DNA of 64,000 nucleotides from Nocardiopsis sp. ATB16-24 (GTDB lineage Bacteria; Actinomycetota; Actinomycetes; Streptosporangiales; Streptosporangiaceae), in the NCBI RefSeq assembly GCF_030271535.1, contig NZ_JASCXJ010000008.1, positions 1 through 64,000 of the forward strand, given 5' to 3'. The translations under genes and the position numbers were made by a program. Of the stretch, positions 29,832 to 39,065 are shown in pieces. Under the pieces are notes generated by a model. It made no database searches. It was given only the letters and a program-made list of their open reading frames with translations, and had not been told where the DNA came from. The number at the start of each line of letters is the position of its first letter. Positions within the stretch are counted from its first letter, which is position 1.

Positions 29832-30425
29832 ATGGACGCAGCAGCCGAACTGGAATCGGGCGCCGAGGCCAAGGGTGAACAGCCGGCCCCCTCCGTGACG
29901 GTCGCCCCCGTGCAGCTGTCCCTGTGGCCTCCGCCCAGGTCGACCCGTCACAGTAGTCGTCGCCGCCGGCAGCTCACCGTGCTGGCCGCGGTCGTGCTGA
30001 CCGTGCTGTTGATCGGGGGCGGCGTCACGGCGTGGGCCCTGCTCTTCGACGGCGCCGCCGAGGACGCGGACGAGAGCACGGCGCCGGCCGACTCCTTCTC
30101 CGGTTCCTGGTCCGGTGAGATGGTGCAGGTGGACACCGCGGGCGAACACGTGGCGGACTGGCACGCCGAGGTGCGGATCGAGGAGGGCGCCGAACGTGGC
30201 AGCACCGTGTGGACGACCTTCTCCTGCTCGGGAACGCTCGCACTGTCCGCCGCCGACAACGACCGACGCGTGTACGCCTACACCGAGCTCGCCGATCCCG
30301 AGGAGCGCTGTGTGGACGAGGCCGAGCTGACCGTGTGGCCCACCGCGGACGGCGGCCTGAAGGCGGAGTGGTCGTCGATCACCCGGCAGGGGACCCGCAT
30401 GGTCTCCACGGGCGATCTGCGCTGA
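29832..30425 (+). CDS. Hypothetical single-pass membrane protein
   Basis: This 197-residue protein has a proline-rich cytoplasmic segment (1-40), basic residues before a membrane helix (about 47-69), and an acidic extracytoplasmic domain of about 120 residues with two cysteines (FSCSGTLAL and PEERCVDEA) that could form a disulfide. Repeated WSGEMV, WHAEVRIEEG, TLAL and VWPTADGGLKAEWSS strands suggest a small beta-barrel or lipocalin-like sensor. ATG 29832 has GAGG ten bases upstream. I do not recognise the family. Confidence 0.7.
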   Translation: MDAAAELESGAEAKGEQPAPSVTVAPVQLSLWPPPRSTRHSSRRRRQLTVLAAVVLTVLLIGGGVTAWALLFDGAAEDADESTAPADSFSGSWSGEMVQVDTAGEHVADWHAEVRIEEGAERGSTVWTTFSCSGTLALSAADNDRRVYAYTELADPEERCVDEAELTVWPTADGGLKAEWSSITRQGTRMVSTGDLR

Positions 30426-30814
30426 CCGCACCGGCTCGGAGAGCGTGGGGGTCGGGTCGTGGTCGCCGCGGGGCGTACACGTCCCGTGTGGTCCCCGCTG
30501 CTCCCTCAGAGCGGGAGACCGTACGGTTCCCAGGCTCTCAACGGGTTTCGGTCGGTACCGATATAACCTTAATGGTTGAAGGTTCCTCGTCGTCGGGTGT
30601 CCTCGACAGCGGTCCGAGCGCGATCTGGCGCACACGCGGTGGCGAACCTCCGAGATAATGGATTCGAGAGTGATCCACGTCCCCAGGCCATGGGGGCGCG
30701 GAATCACCCGGAACCGGCCTGCGGCCACAGGGCCGAGCCGGACCAAGCGGATCGGAGTCGGTGCTGTGGGTCGGCCCCGGTCACCCGCGAGGAACACTGA
30801 GAAAGGGGAATGGC
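30426..30814. other. Gene-free interval before DUF3117
   Basis: The 389 bases contain a TCGGTACCGA palindrome directly followed by TATAAC (30562-30567) and a separate GATAAT (30653-30658). Either could be a -10 element, but neither has a clear -35 at the right spacing. No supported coding frame was found. Confidence 0.4.
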
Positions 30815-30982
30815 ATGGCGGCGATGAAGCCGAGGACCAGCGACGGGCCGATGGAGGTCACCAAGGAGGGTCGCGGCATCATCATGCGGGTCCCGCTCGA
30901 AGGCGGAGGACGCCTGGTCGTCGAGTTGACGCCGGATGAGGCCACCGAACTCCGGGACGCGCTCCAGGGCGTCGTCGGCTAG
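30815..30982 (+). CDS. DUF3117 small conserved protein
   Basis: The 55-residue protein is the full DUF3117 length, with MAAMKPRTSDGPMEVTKEGR, IIMRVPLEGGGRLVVEL and a DEATELRDAL helix. An AAGGGG ribosome site precedes the ATG. The family is nearly universal in actinobacteria (mycobacterial homologue beside the dapE-sigE region) with no established function. Strong conservation at 55 residues makes it a firm call despite its size. Confidence 0.93.
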   Translation: MAAMKPRTSDGPMEVTKEGRGIIMRVPLEGGGRLVVELTPDEATELRDALQGVVG

Positions 30983-31024
30983 GACCGGCAGCACGTTCTT
31001 CCCCCACCAGGGCCAGAACGCCCG

Positions 31025-31041
31025 ACGACCTTCGAGGTCGT
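31025..31041 (+). promoter_or_regulatory. Hairpin overlapping the likely pepA ribosome site
   Basis: ACGACCT and AGGTCGT form a perfect 7-bp stem with a TCG loop ending nine bases before the pepA ATG. The only ribosome-site-like sequence, GAGG (31034-31037), is in its loop and right arm, so folding could restrain pepA translation. Confidence 0.45.
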
Positions 31042-31049
31042 AGACCCCC

Positions 31050-32561
31050 ATGACAGCGAACGATTGTGAGCGGCCTGTGCCATTCGCCACGCAGATCCAT
31101 CCCCGTCCGGGGAACCTCGCCGAATCCAGCGCGGACCTGTGGGTCATCCCCGTGCTCTCGGGAGACAACGGACCGACGGAGGTCGAAGGGGTCGCGGACA
31201 GCGGCCTGACACAGGTGCTTCCGGCTCCGCTCACCGATCTCTTCGCGCACTATTCGCTCGCCGGGAAACCCGGTGAGTCGGCCCAGTTCCCGGTGCCCCG
31301 GGACCAGGGGCTGGTCCGTCTGGCGCTTCTGGGGGTCGGTTCGGGTACGCCCGACGACCTCCGGAAGGCCGGCGCGGCCCTGGCCCGGGCGGCCCGGGGC
31401 AAGGAGCACGTGGCCTTCGCCTGGCCCGGCTTCGGCGCCGAAGCCGCCACCGCGTTCGCCGAGGGCGCGCTCCTGGCCTCCTACACCTTCAGCCTCAGGA
31501 GCACCGAGCCCCCGGCGGACCAGCGTCCCGCTCCGGTGATCGACGTGGTCGGTCCCGAGGACCTCGCGGACCCCCTGGACCGTGGAACCCGGTTGGCCGC
31601 GGCCACCGCCCTGGCTCGTGACCTCATCAACACCCCCTCCCTGACCAAGGACCCCGCGTGGATGGCGGTGCGCGCCCGCGAGGTCGCCGAGGAATCGGGG
31701 CTACAGGTGCGGGTCTGGGACGAGAAGGACCTGGAGAAGGAGGGCTTCGGCGCCATCCTCGGTGTGGGCCGGGGTTCGTCGAGACCGCCGAGGCTGGTCC
31801 AGCTGTCCTACACCCCGGAGGACCCCACCGGTCACATCGTGCTGGTGGGCAAGGGCATCACGTTCGACACCGGCGGTCTTTCGCTCAAGCCCAACGAGAA
31901 CATGTCGTTGATGAAGACCGACATGAGCGGTGCGGCGGTCGTGCTCGCGGTGCTCTCCGCACTGTCGGCCATGGGATCCCGTGCCCGGGTGACCGGTCTG
32001 CTGGCGCTGGCCGAGAACGCCTTCTCCGGTGACGCCACCAGGATCGGCGACGTTCTCACGACCTACTCCGGCAAGACCGTGGAGGTGCTCAACTCCGACG
32101 CCGAGGGCCGGCTGGTCCTGGCCGACGCCCTGGGCTACGCGGTCGCCCGACTGGAACCGGACGTGATCGTGGACGTCGCCACCCTGACCGGGGCGGCCAA
32201 GCTCGCGCTCGGAACGGGTATGGCCGCGCTCTACAGCACCGACGACGCGCTCGCGGTCGAGTTGGAGAACGCGGGCAAGGCCTCCGGCGAGCCGCTGTGG
32301 CGGATGCCCCTGACCGAGGAGTACGTCCCGACCACGGAGTCCCGAGTGGCGGATCTGGCCAACATCGGGACCCGTGGTGAGTTCGGCCCGGCCGGAGCCA
32401 CCGACGCGGCGCTGTTCCTGCGCGCGTTCATCGGCGACGTCGCGTGGGCCCACCTGGACATCGCCGGCCCCGGTCGGTCGACGAAGGAGAGCGGTCTGCT
32501 CAGCAAGGGGGGTACGGCCTTCTCCACCCGTGCCCTGCTGCGCTGGCTCGCCGAGCGGTAG
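31050..32561 (+). CDS. pepA: Leucyl aminopeptidase (M17 family)
   Basis: This 503-residue aminopeptidase has the M17 catalytic core: Lys268 in GKGITFDTGGLSLKP and the signature NSDAEGRL (348-355), which supply two-metal ligands and the catalytic arginine. It forms hexamers that remove N-terminal residues from peptides in the cytosol. The N-terminal macro-like domain spans about 1-165. It follows DUF3117 after 67 bases; a hairpin lies in that gap. A 17-bp bidirectional terminator separates it from the convergent methyltransferase gene. Confidence 0.95.
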   Translation: MTANDCERPVPFATQIHPRPGNLAESSADLWVIPVLSGDNGPTEVEGVADSGLTQVLPAPLTDLFAHYSLAGKPGESAQFPVPRDQGLVRLALLGVGSGTPDDLRKAGAALARAARGKEHVAFAWPGFGAEAATAFAEGALLASYTFSLRSTEPPADQRPAPVIDVVGPEDLADPLDRGTRLAAATALARDLINTPSLTKDPAWMAVRAREVAEESGLQVRVWDEKDLEKEGFGAILGVGRGSSRPPRLVQLSYTPEDPTGHIVLVGKGITFDTGGLSLKPNENMSLMKTDMSGAAVVLAVLSALSAMGSRARVTGLLALAENAFSGDATRIGDVLTTYSGKTVEVLNSDAEGRLVLADALGYAVARLEPDVIVDVATLTGAAKLALGTGMAALYSTDDALAVELENAGKASGEPLWRMPLTEEYVPTTESRVADLANIGTRGEFGPAGATDAALFLRAFIGDVAWAHLDIAGPGRSTKESGLLSKGGTAFSTRALLRWLAER

Positions 32562-32585
32562 CCGTACCGGACCGGAAGGTCTTGG

Positions 32586-32630
32586 CGGCCGGGAGGCCGG
32601 TGTCCTCAAGGGGCACCGGCCTCCCGGCCG
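32586..32630. terminator. Bidirectional terminator between pepA and the O-methyltransferase
   Basis: A perfect 17-bp stem (left arm 32586-32602, right arm 32614-32630, starting CGGCCGGGAGG) encloses an 11-base loop, between convergent genes. Confidence 0.9.
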
Positions 32631-32686
32631 TTCCAGGGGCGGTGGCGCGAGGGGCCCGGGGCGGCTCCGGTCCCGTCCGCCCCGGG

Positions 32687-33370
32687 TCACCGGATGGCGG
32701 CCAACAGCCCCTCGCCCACGGGCAGCAGCAGGGGGACGAACTCCTCCTCCTCGCGCACCCGGCGGATCACGTCACGTACGGCGGTCTCGCGCGGGTCGGG
32801 CGCGCGCAGGGGCCCGTCGGGCTCGGAGGAGGAGACCATGACGGCGTTGAAGACCACCATCCCGCCCGGGCGAAGCAACCGAAGGGCCTCGTCCAGGTAC
32901 AGCGGATAGGACACCGTGTCGGCGTCCACGAACACCAGGTCGTAACCACCGTCGGTCAGTCGCGGCAGCACCTCCAGCGCGGCCCCCCGGATCAGTCGGG
33001 CCCGCCCGGGACCGAAACCGGCGCGGGCGAAGGCGGAGCGCGCGTAGTCCTGGTAGGCGGCGTTGGTGTCCACGGTGGTCAGGATCCCGCCCGGGGCCAT
33101 GCCCCGCAGTAACCAGATCCCCGAAGCCCCGCACCCCGTGCCGACCTCGACCACGGACCGGGCTCCGATGGAGGCGGCCAGGAAGCGCAGCGCGGTTCCC
33201 GTGGCGGCGTCCACCGGGGGCGCCGCGGAGCGACTCCCCGCCTCATAGGCGTCCACGAGGGGCTCGTCCTCCATGGCGTCCCGCTCGAAGCGGGCCTGTT
33301 CGGTGCGGGCCCAGGTGAACCGGGCCGCTGTCTCCTCCGGGCTGGTGATGACGGCCTCCCACTGCGTCAC
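32687..33370 (-). CDS. Class I O-methyltransferase (catechol-OMT-like)
   Basis: This 227-residue SAM-dependent enzyme has motif I VVEVGTGCGASGIWLL, the acidic ribose-binding TTVDTN, and YDLVFVDADTVSYPLYLDEA, whose aspartates bind the metal in the caffeoyl-CoA/catechol group. The mycobacterial homologue (Rv1220c) is likewise divergent from sigE. The physiological substrate is not known. No ribosome site is evident before the GTG at 33370, so it may be leaderless. Confidence 0.88.
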   Translation of the reverse strand: MTQWEAVITSPEETAARFTWARTEQARFERDAMEDEPLVDAYEAGSRSAAPPVDAATGTALRFLAASIGARSVVEVGTGCGASGIWLLRGMAPGGILTTVDTNAAYQDYARSAFARAGFGPGRARLIRGAALEVLPRLTDGGYDLVFVDADTVSYPLYLDEALRLLRPGGMVVFNAVMVSSSEPDGPLRAPDPRETAVRDVIRRVREEEEFVPLLLPVGEGLLAAIR

Positions 33371-33487
33371 GTGTCGGGTGGGGCTCTGACCAGCTGATGG
33401 TCACCCACCGTAGAATGGCGATCGCGGCCAGGTCATGTCCCTGGCAAAAGATTAGCCTGATCCGGAGCGAACTCCGAGCGTGGTGAC

Positions 33488-33517
33488 GGGAACTTAATCC
33501 ACGTCTCCCGGCGTTGA
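33488..33517 (+). promoter_or_regulatory. ECF sigma-E-type promoter of sigE
   Basis: GGGAAC (33488-33493), an 18-base spacer and CGTTGA (33512-33517) match the GGAA-N16-20-CGTT pattern of actinobacterial ECF promoters of the SigE/SigH type. It is 85 bases upstream of the sigE start, implying autoregulation. Confidence 0.75.
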
Positions 33518-33601
33518 ATCGGGATGAACGCACGTTGATCGCCACGAAGCAACTCTCCTGCCCGGGCCTGGCGGTGGATCAACGGGATGAAGGGAGCAGC
33601 G

Positions 33602-34201
33602 GTGACAGAGTCCGGCCCCGCCGTGGAGTTCGAGCCATGGGAACCCCCGAGCTGGGACGAAGTCGTCCGGACCCACTCCCCGCGCGTGTACCGGCTCGCC
33701 TACCGGTTGACCGGGAACAAGCACGACGCGGAGGACCTCACCCAGGAGGTCTTCATCCGGGTCTTCCGCTCCCTGGCCAACTACACCCCCGGAACCTTCG
33801 AGGGCTGGCTGCACCGCATCACCACGAACCTCTTCCTCGACATGGCACGGCGCAGGGCGCGTATCCGCTTCGAGGGCCTGGCCGACAACGCCGACGAACG
33901 CCTGGAGGGCCGCGAGCCCTCACCCGCCCAGCGTTACGACGACCGGCACTTCGACGCCGACATCCAGTCAGCGCTGGACGCGCTGCCCGCCGAGTTCCGT
34001 GCTCCCGTCGTCCTGTGTGACATCGAGGGGCTCTCCTACGAGGAGATCGCGGCGACGCTCGACGTCAAGCTCGGCACCGTCCGCAGCCGTATCCACCGGG
34101 GCCGCGCCCAGCTTCGACGGGCGCTGGAGCACCGGCGCTCCCTGTCCGCCAAGAGCGAGGCGCGCAGCGGTGGAAAAGTGATCAACGGGGAGGCCGAGTG
34201 A
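33602..34201 (+). CDS. sigE: ECF RNA polymerase sigma factor SigE
   Basis: This 199-residue ECF sigma factor has region 2 (about 25-95, with [20 protein letters not shown] and [11 protein letters not shown]) and region 4 (about 130-180, [19 protein letters not shown] and [20 protein letters not shown]). The divergent methyltransferase plus following anti-sigma, RseB-like and HtrA genes match the mycobacterial sigE locus. The GTG at 33602 has a GAAGGGAG site; the ATG 15 bases upstream has none. It should direct envelope-stress genes and its own promoter. It overlaps the anti-sigma gene by four bases. Confidence 0.94.
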   Translation: MTESGPAVEFEPWEPPSWDEVVRTHSPRVYRLAYRLTGNKHDAEDLTQEVFIRVFRSLANYTPGTFEGWLHRITTNLFLDMARRRARIRFEGLADNADERLEGREPSPAQRYDDRHFDADIQSALDALPAEFRAPVVLCDIEGLSYEEIAATLDVKLGTVRSRIHRGRAQLRRALEHRRSLSAKSEARSGGKVINGEAE

Positions 34202-34851
34202 GTAGGGAACACCTGGGAGAGCGCCTGTCCGCACTCATCGACGGGGAACTGGGCCCGGCCGAGCACGAGAGCGCCCTCATCCACCTGGCGAAGTGCGAAC
34301 CGTGCCGCTTCGAGGCCGACATGATGCGCCGCCTCAAGCGCCGTCTGAACGGCCTGTGCGAGCCTGAGCCGGACATGGACTTCCTCGGGCGGCTCACCAG
34401 CCTGTCCCGGGACGCCGGGGCCGCGGGGCCGCCTCCCTCGGACCCGCCGATCGCGGGCTTCGGCTCCGGTCCGCCCCTGGGCTCCTCTCCTCTCCTTGGA
34501 GGCCTTCCCGACGGTCGACCCTCCTCCGTACCCGCGGACGGCGGCTCGGCACCGCTTCGGCCGGAACACGTGTCGCGCCCGGACCGTCGACGTCTGGGCG
34601 GGAACCGTCTCGCCCACCTGTTCCCCCCGCTTCCCGGTGGTCGTTACGCGGTCGCGGGCCTGGCCGTGGCCACGACCCTCATCGGCGGCGCGTTCGCGGC
34701 CGGAGGCGAGGCGGAGGAGCCACCGGTGGTGCGACCCCGCCTGTCCGACTACGCGGTCGAACACGCGGTGACCAGCCGCCACATGCCGGTGGTCGACGCC
34801 CGACCCACGGCGACCGATCCTCCGCACGGCCCCAACGAAACCACCCGGTGA
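34198..34851 (+). CDS. ZAS-type membrane anti-sigma factor for SigE
   Basis: This 217-residue protein begins with a zinc-associated anti-sigma domain carrying His29, Cys33 and Cys36 (HLAKCEPC), the HxxxCxxC motif. A proline-rich linker leads to one membrane helix (about 148-168) and a short outside tail. The GTG start overlaps the sigE stop, typical for a sigma/anti-sigma pair. It should hold SigE inactive at the membrane until proteolysis or a redox/zinc change releases it. The following RseB-like gene suggests regulated proteolysis. Confidence 0.9.
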   Translation: MSREHLGERLSALIDGELGPAEHESALIHLAKCEPCRFEADMMRRLKRRLNGLCEPEPDMDFLGRLTSLSRDAGAAGPPPSDPPIAGFGSGPPLGSSPLLGGLPDGRPSSVPADGGSAPLRPEHVSRPDRRRLGGNRLAHLFPPLPGGRYAVAGLAVATTLIGGAFAAGGEAEEPPVVRPRLSDYAVEHAVTSRHMPVVDARPTATDPPHGPNETTR

Positions 34852-35906
34852 GCACGGGAGGACACTCCTCCGCCCACTCCGCTCCGGTCGGCCTGCTCAT
34901 CCTGGCGGTGCTGTGCGTCCTCCTGGTCACCACCGCCGTCCGTCCCGACGCCTCCGCGGTCGCCGCGGACGGCCCCGACGACGGGATGCCGGTACTCAGA
35001 CGCGCCGCCACCGCGGAAAGCGAGGTCGCCTACTCCGCGGTCCGTCAGATGACCGGGCCCGAGGGCCGGACCCTTCGGGTGCGAGTGATCAACAGCCCGG
35101 GGGACGGGGTCTCCCTGTCGCCCGTCGGCGCCGAGGAGACCACCCTCATGGTGCGCTCCTCCCCGGCCCTGGAGTCCTTGGACGACCGTCTGCTGCGCAT
35201 GCTCCAGGACACCTACGCCGTGGCGGAGGCGGGGACGGCCGAGTTGGCGGGCAGACGGACACGCGTGGTGGAGGCCGCGCGCGCGGACGGTACCGTGGCG
35301 GGCCGCTTCTGGGTGGACACCGACACGGATCTGCTCCTGGGCAGGACCGTCTACGAGGCCGACGGCGAACCCGCGTTCAGCGTCCGCCTCACCGGGCTCC
35401 TTCTCGGGGAGACCTCATGGCCCGAGGACGAGGAGGGCGATGTCCCCTGGGGAGACGATCTCGACGGGACCGAGCGCGCCCGACTACGTGAGGAGGGGTG
35501 GCCGCTCCAGGAGCATCTCGCCTGGAATCTGCGCCTGGTCGACGCCCGGTCCACCGAGCACGCCGGGCACCGTGTCGTTCATGCGATCTATTCGGATGGG
35601 TTGTCCCAGGTGTCGGTTTTCACGCAGCGTGGGAAGCTGGACACCGAGCATTCCCCCGCACTTCGGAACGGATACGCCGGAACCGGGACGGGGGGGAGCA
35701 GCGTCACAACACAACATGACACGATCTTCGGTGGCGACACGGGTCAGTACCAGAGCATGTGGCAGGCGGACGGCTTCGTCTTCACCGTGCTGGCCGACGC
35801 CCCCGCGGGCTTGGCCTCCTCGGCCGTGACCGCGTTGCCGGAACCCGGAGGCGCGGGCTTCTGGGCCCGGGTGCAGCGTGGCCTGGCCCGGCTGGGGATC
35901 CTCTAG
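34848..35906 (+). CDS. RseB/MucB-like extracytoplasmic sigma-E regulator
   Basis: This 352-residue protein has an N-terminal signal or anchor helix (about 13-30) and a two-part outside region resembling RseB: a lipoprotein-carrier-like half (VAYSAVRQMTGPEGRTLRVR, RFWVDTDTDLLLGRTVYEAD) and a C-terminal domain with IYSDGLSQVSVFTQRGKLD and WQADGFVFTVLAD. RseB proteins guard the anti-sigma factor from site-1 protease and sense envelope damage. It starts at a GTG overlapping the anti-sigma stop. I call this from fold-level pattern and context, not close identity. Confidence 0.78.
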   Translation: MSTGGHSSAHSAPVGLLILAVLCVLLVTTAVRPDASAVAADGPDDGMPVLRRAATAESEVAYSAVRQMTGPEGRTLRVRVINSPGDGVSLSPVGAEETTLMVRSSPALESLDDRLLRMLQDTYAVAEAGTAELAGRRTRVVEAARADGTVAGRFWVDTDTDLLLGRTVYEADGEPAFSVRLTGLLLGETSWPEDEEGDVPWGDDLDGTERARLREEGWPLQEHLAWNLRLVDARSTEHAGHRVVHAIYSDGLSQVSVFTQRGKLDTEHSPALRNGYAGTGTGGSSVTTQHDTIFGGDTGQYQSMWQADGFVFTVLADAPAGLASSAVTALPEPGGAGFWARVQRGLARLGIL

Positions 35907-35959
35907 CCTCTGCCGAGCCCAGTGTCGACCCCAAAGCCAAGCGACATACGGAGTAGGTC

Positions 35960-37519
35960 TTGAGCGAGGAAACCGGCCGTCCGGAACACAGCCCTGGTGG
36001 CCCGCCCCCACCCGTCTCCAGGGCCGGTTCCGCGCCGCCCTCCGGTGCGCGTCCGGTCCCGGCCCCCGGAACCCAGGCCCAGCGTGCCTCGTACCCGGCC
36101 AGGGGAGAGTCCACGGACGACGTCCCCCGCCCCGGGCCGGGGGAGCGCCCGGGCGCCCCCTCCCCGGTCCACGACGGTCCCGTGGGCCCGGGGTATGCCG
36201 CCACGGTCTCCGGTTCCGCGCCCGCCATGGGGCAGGCACCGCCCCACGGTCCCATCGGACACACCGCACAGCCCGGCACCGGCGTCGGTGCGGGCGGGCC
36301 TCGGGGACACGAGGGTGGGGCGTTCCCCTCCGACTACGCGGCCGCCTACCGATCGGGCGCACCGGCCTTCGGCGCCCCGGCGTCTCCTCAGACCCCGTAC
36401 ACGGCACGGCAGTCACCGGGGACGCCGCCCCGACGCGGCTTCCCCGCGTGGATGGTGCTGTCCGGCATGCTCGTGGTCGCGCTCATCGCCGGTGGTGTGG
36501 GCGGCGTCGCGGGTGCTCTCCTCAACGGATCCGGCGCCGTGGAGGCGGCACCGGAGGAGGAGGGGCCGGTCATGAACGAACCACCGCCCGAGGCGCCCAA
36601 ACGCGACCCGGACACCATCGCGGGAGTGTCCCAGCGGGTCAGTCCGAGCGTGGTGTCGATCCAGAGCTCCAGCCCTCGGATCCAGGGGGGCGGCTCGGGG
36701 TTCGTCATCGAGGGGAACTACGTGGTGACCAACGACCACGTCTCCTCCGAACTGGAGTCGGACGGCATGATCGTGGAGTACAGCGACGGCAGTCGTTCGG
36801 ACGCCTCCGTGGTCGGCTCCGACCCCAGCTCCGACCTCGCGGTGCTGTCACTGGAGGACCCCGTCGACGTCGAACCCCTGGAGTTCGGCGACTCCGAGCA
36901 GGTCATCGTCGGGGACGAGGTGATCGCGATCGGCGCCCCCCTGGGGCTGACCGGAACCGTCACCCAGGGCATCATCAGCGCCGTCAACCGCCCGGTCAGC
37001 TCCGGTGAGGGTGAGAACGCGAGCCGTTTCTACGCGTTGCAGACCGACGCGGCCATCAACCCGGGCAACTCCGGAGGCCCGCTCGTGGACCTTCAGGGCA
37101 GGGTCATCGGGGTCAACTCGATGATCGTGACCATGGGGTACATGGGCGAGCCCTCGGGCAACATCGGGCTGGGCTTCGCGATCCCGTCCAACGAGGTGGA
37201 CCGCGTCGTGCAGCGGCTCGTCGAGGACGGTGAGACCACCTACGCCGACATCGGAGCCGACATCGACCTGGACAGCCCGATCGCGGGCGCGGTCATCGCG
37301 GAGGGCTCCGGAGCCGTGGACAGGAACGGACCCGCGGACGAGGCCGGCCTGGAGTCCGGTGACGTGATCATCTCCCTGAACGGGCGACGGGTGAGTTCGG
37401 GTCAGGAACTGCTCGCGATGCTCCGTGGCCTCAACCCCGGAGAAGAGGTCGAGATCGAGTACGAGCGGGACGGGGAACGCGAGACCACCACGATCACACT
37501 GGGGTCGTCCGACGACTGA
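35960..37519 (+). CDS. htrA: HtrA-like membrane-anchored serine protease with PDZ domain
   Basis: The 519-residue protein has a long Pro/Gly-rich cytoplasmic segment (1-155), a membrane helix (about 163-185), a trypsin-like domain with catalytic His260 (TNDHV), Asp292 (SDLAVL) and Ser371 (NPGNSGGPL), and a C-terminal PDZ domain (about 420-510). It is the envelope quality-control protease of the sigE locus and might cleave the anti-sigma factor. The TTG start at 35960 has GGAG seven bases upstream. The gene ends at a 14-bp bidirectional terminator. Confidence 0.93.
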   Translation: MSEETGRPEHSPGGPPPPVSRAGSAPPSGARPVPAPGTQAQRASYPARGESTDDVPRPGPGERPGAPSPVHDGPVGPGYAATVSGSAPAMGQAPPHGPIGHTAQPGTGVGAGGPRGHEGGAFPSDYAAAYRSGAPAFGAPASPQTPYTARQSPGTPPRRGFPAWMVLSGMLVVALIAGGVGGVAGALLNGSGAVEAAPEEEGPVMNEPPPEAPKRDPDTIAGVSQRVSPSVVSIQSSSPRIQGGGSGFVIEGNYVVTNDHVSSELESDGMIVEYSDGSRSDASVVGSDPSSDLAVLSLEDPVDVEPLEFGDSEQVIVGDEVIAIGAPLGLTGTVTQGIISAVNRPVSSGEGENASRFYALQTDAAINPGNSGGPLVDLQGRVIGVNSMIVTMGYMGEPSGNIGLGFAIPSNEVDRVVQRLVEDGETTYADIGADIDLDSPIAGAVIAEGSGAVDRNGPADEAGLESGDVIISLNGRRVSSGQELLAMLRGLNPGEEVEIEYERDGERETTTITLGSSDD

Positions 37520-37584
37520 GCGAGGCACCGGGACCCGGTCCGCCCCCTCTCGGTCGTGGGCGGAGGGTGTCCGAGGACGGAAGA

Positions 37585-37617
37585 GGCCGGGGTCCCTGTC
37601 GCCCAGGGACCCCGGCC
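37585..37617. terminator. Bidirectional terminator between htrA and mrp
   Basis: A perfect 14-bp stem with arms GGCCGGGGTCCCTG and CAGGGACCCCGGCC and a 5-base loop, between convergent genes. Confidence 0.9.
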
Positions 37618-37714
37618 CTCGTCGTCCCACTCCATCCGCGGACCAGGCGGTGACGCCGCCGACCACGCCGGCCGGCCGGGGACCACCGGACCGGAGGTCC
37701 CCGAAGGGCGTCGT

Positions 37715-38854
37715 CTAACGGCCGGCCGGGGAGATGCCCAACTGCATGCCGGCCAGTCCGCGCGGCTTGCCGACCAGGGCCTCGGCGACCGAGGTGATCA
37801 CCTTGCTGGCCTCGGCGTCGGGCTCGGTCAGGACCAGGGGCTTGCCCTCGTCGCCGCCCTCGCGCAGCCGGGTGTCCAACGGCACCTGACCCAGCAGGGG
37901 GATGTCCATGCCCAGGGTCTTGGTGAGGGCGTCGGCGACCGTGCGGCCGCCGCCCTCACCGAACAGGTGCACCGGCTCGCCGCCGCCCGGCGGCAGGTAG
38001 TACGACATGTTCTCGATCACGCCCGCGATCCTCTGGTGGGTCTGGGCGGTGATGGCACCGGCGCGCTCGGCGACCTCGGCGGCGGCCTGCTGCGGTGTGG
38101 TCACCACGAGCAGCTCGGCGTTGGGGAGCAACTGCGCCACGGAGATGGCGATGTCGCCCGTGCCGGGAGGCAGGTCCATCAACAGCACGTCCAGGTCGCC
38201 CCAGAACACGTCGGAGAGGAACTGCTGGAGCGCGCGGTGCAGCATCGGGCCACGCCAGACCACGGGCTGGTTGCCCTGGGTGAACATACCGACCGAGATG
38301 ACCTTGATGTCATGTGCGGTGGGGGGCATGATCATGTCCTCCACCTTGGTCGGGAAGTCCGACGCGCCGAGCATGCGGGGCACCGAGTGCCCGTAGATGT
38401 CGGCGTCGACGACACCGACCTTGTGTCCCTGGGCGGCCATGGCGGCGGCCAGGTTCACGGTGACGGAGGACTTGCCGACACCCCCCTTACCGGAGGCGAC
38501 GGCGAAGACCCTGGTGAGCGAGTTCGGCTTGGCGAAGGGGATCTCCTTCTCCGCCTGGCCGCCTCGCAGCTTGGTCTGGAGCTCCTTGCGCTGCTCGTCG
38601 CTCATCACGTCGAGTTCGACGCGCACGGAGGTGACACCGGCGACCTTGGTCACGGCCGCGGTCACATCGTTCTCGATACGGCCCTTCATCGGGCAGCCCG
38701 CCACCGTGAGGTAGATACCGACGTGCACGGCACCGTCGTCGGTGACATCGACGCTCTTGACCATGCCGAGGTCGGTGATGGGGCGGCGGATCTCCGGATC
38801 TTGCACCGTGGTCAGGGCTTTGTGCACCTGCTCGGTGGATGGTGTGGAGGACAT
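37715..38854 (-). CDS. mrp: Mrp/ApbC-type Fe-S cluster carrier ATPase
   Basis: This 379-residue P-loop protein has an N-terminal MIP18/DUF59 domain (1-90) and a deviant Walker A SGKGGVGKSS (121-130), then VVDADIYGHS and MDLPPGTGD. It should carry Fe-S clusters to apoproteins. The CPxC motif that binds the cluster in many Mrp proteins is replaced by NMSYYLPPGGGEPVHLFG, as also seen in mycobacterial Mrp, so cluster binding may differ. The mrp-htrA-sigE proximity matches Mycobacterium. Confidence 0.93.
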   Translation of the reverse strand: MSSTPSTEQVHKALTTVQDPEIRRPITDLGMVKSVDVTDDGAVHVGIYLTVAGCPMKGRIENDVTAAVTKVAGVTSVRVELDVMSDEQRKELQTKLRGGQAEKEIPFAKPNSLTRVFAVASGKGGVGKSSVTVNLAAAMAAQGHKVGVVDADIYGHSVPRMLGASDFPTKVEDMIMPPTAHDIKVISVGMFTQGNQPVVWRGPMLHRALQQFLSDVFWGDLDVLLMDLPPGTGDIAISVAQLLPNAELLVVTTPQQAAAEVAERAGAITAQTHQRIAGVIENMSYYLPPGGGEPVHLFGEGGGRTVADALTKTLGMDIPLLGQVPLDTRLREGGDEGKPLVLTEPDAEASKVITSVAEALVGKPRGLAGMQLGISPAGR

Positions 38855-39065
38855 GTGCTCAATCGTAGGTCAGCGGGACGGGGTCAGAGGCCTCGCGGTG
38901 GACGGTCGGCCACCTGGTGCAACGAGGACGAAGCGCGCCGCATTCCACGATCGGGCCCGTGGAGGGTTCGCGCTCGGCGCACTCCTCCGTACGTGGTGTG
39001 ATCATATGGTAACGGCATGGCCTTAACGCCGGCGATACACGCCCGGATAGTAGTCTCGGCGCACG

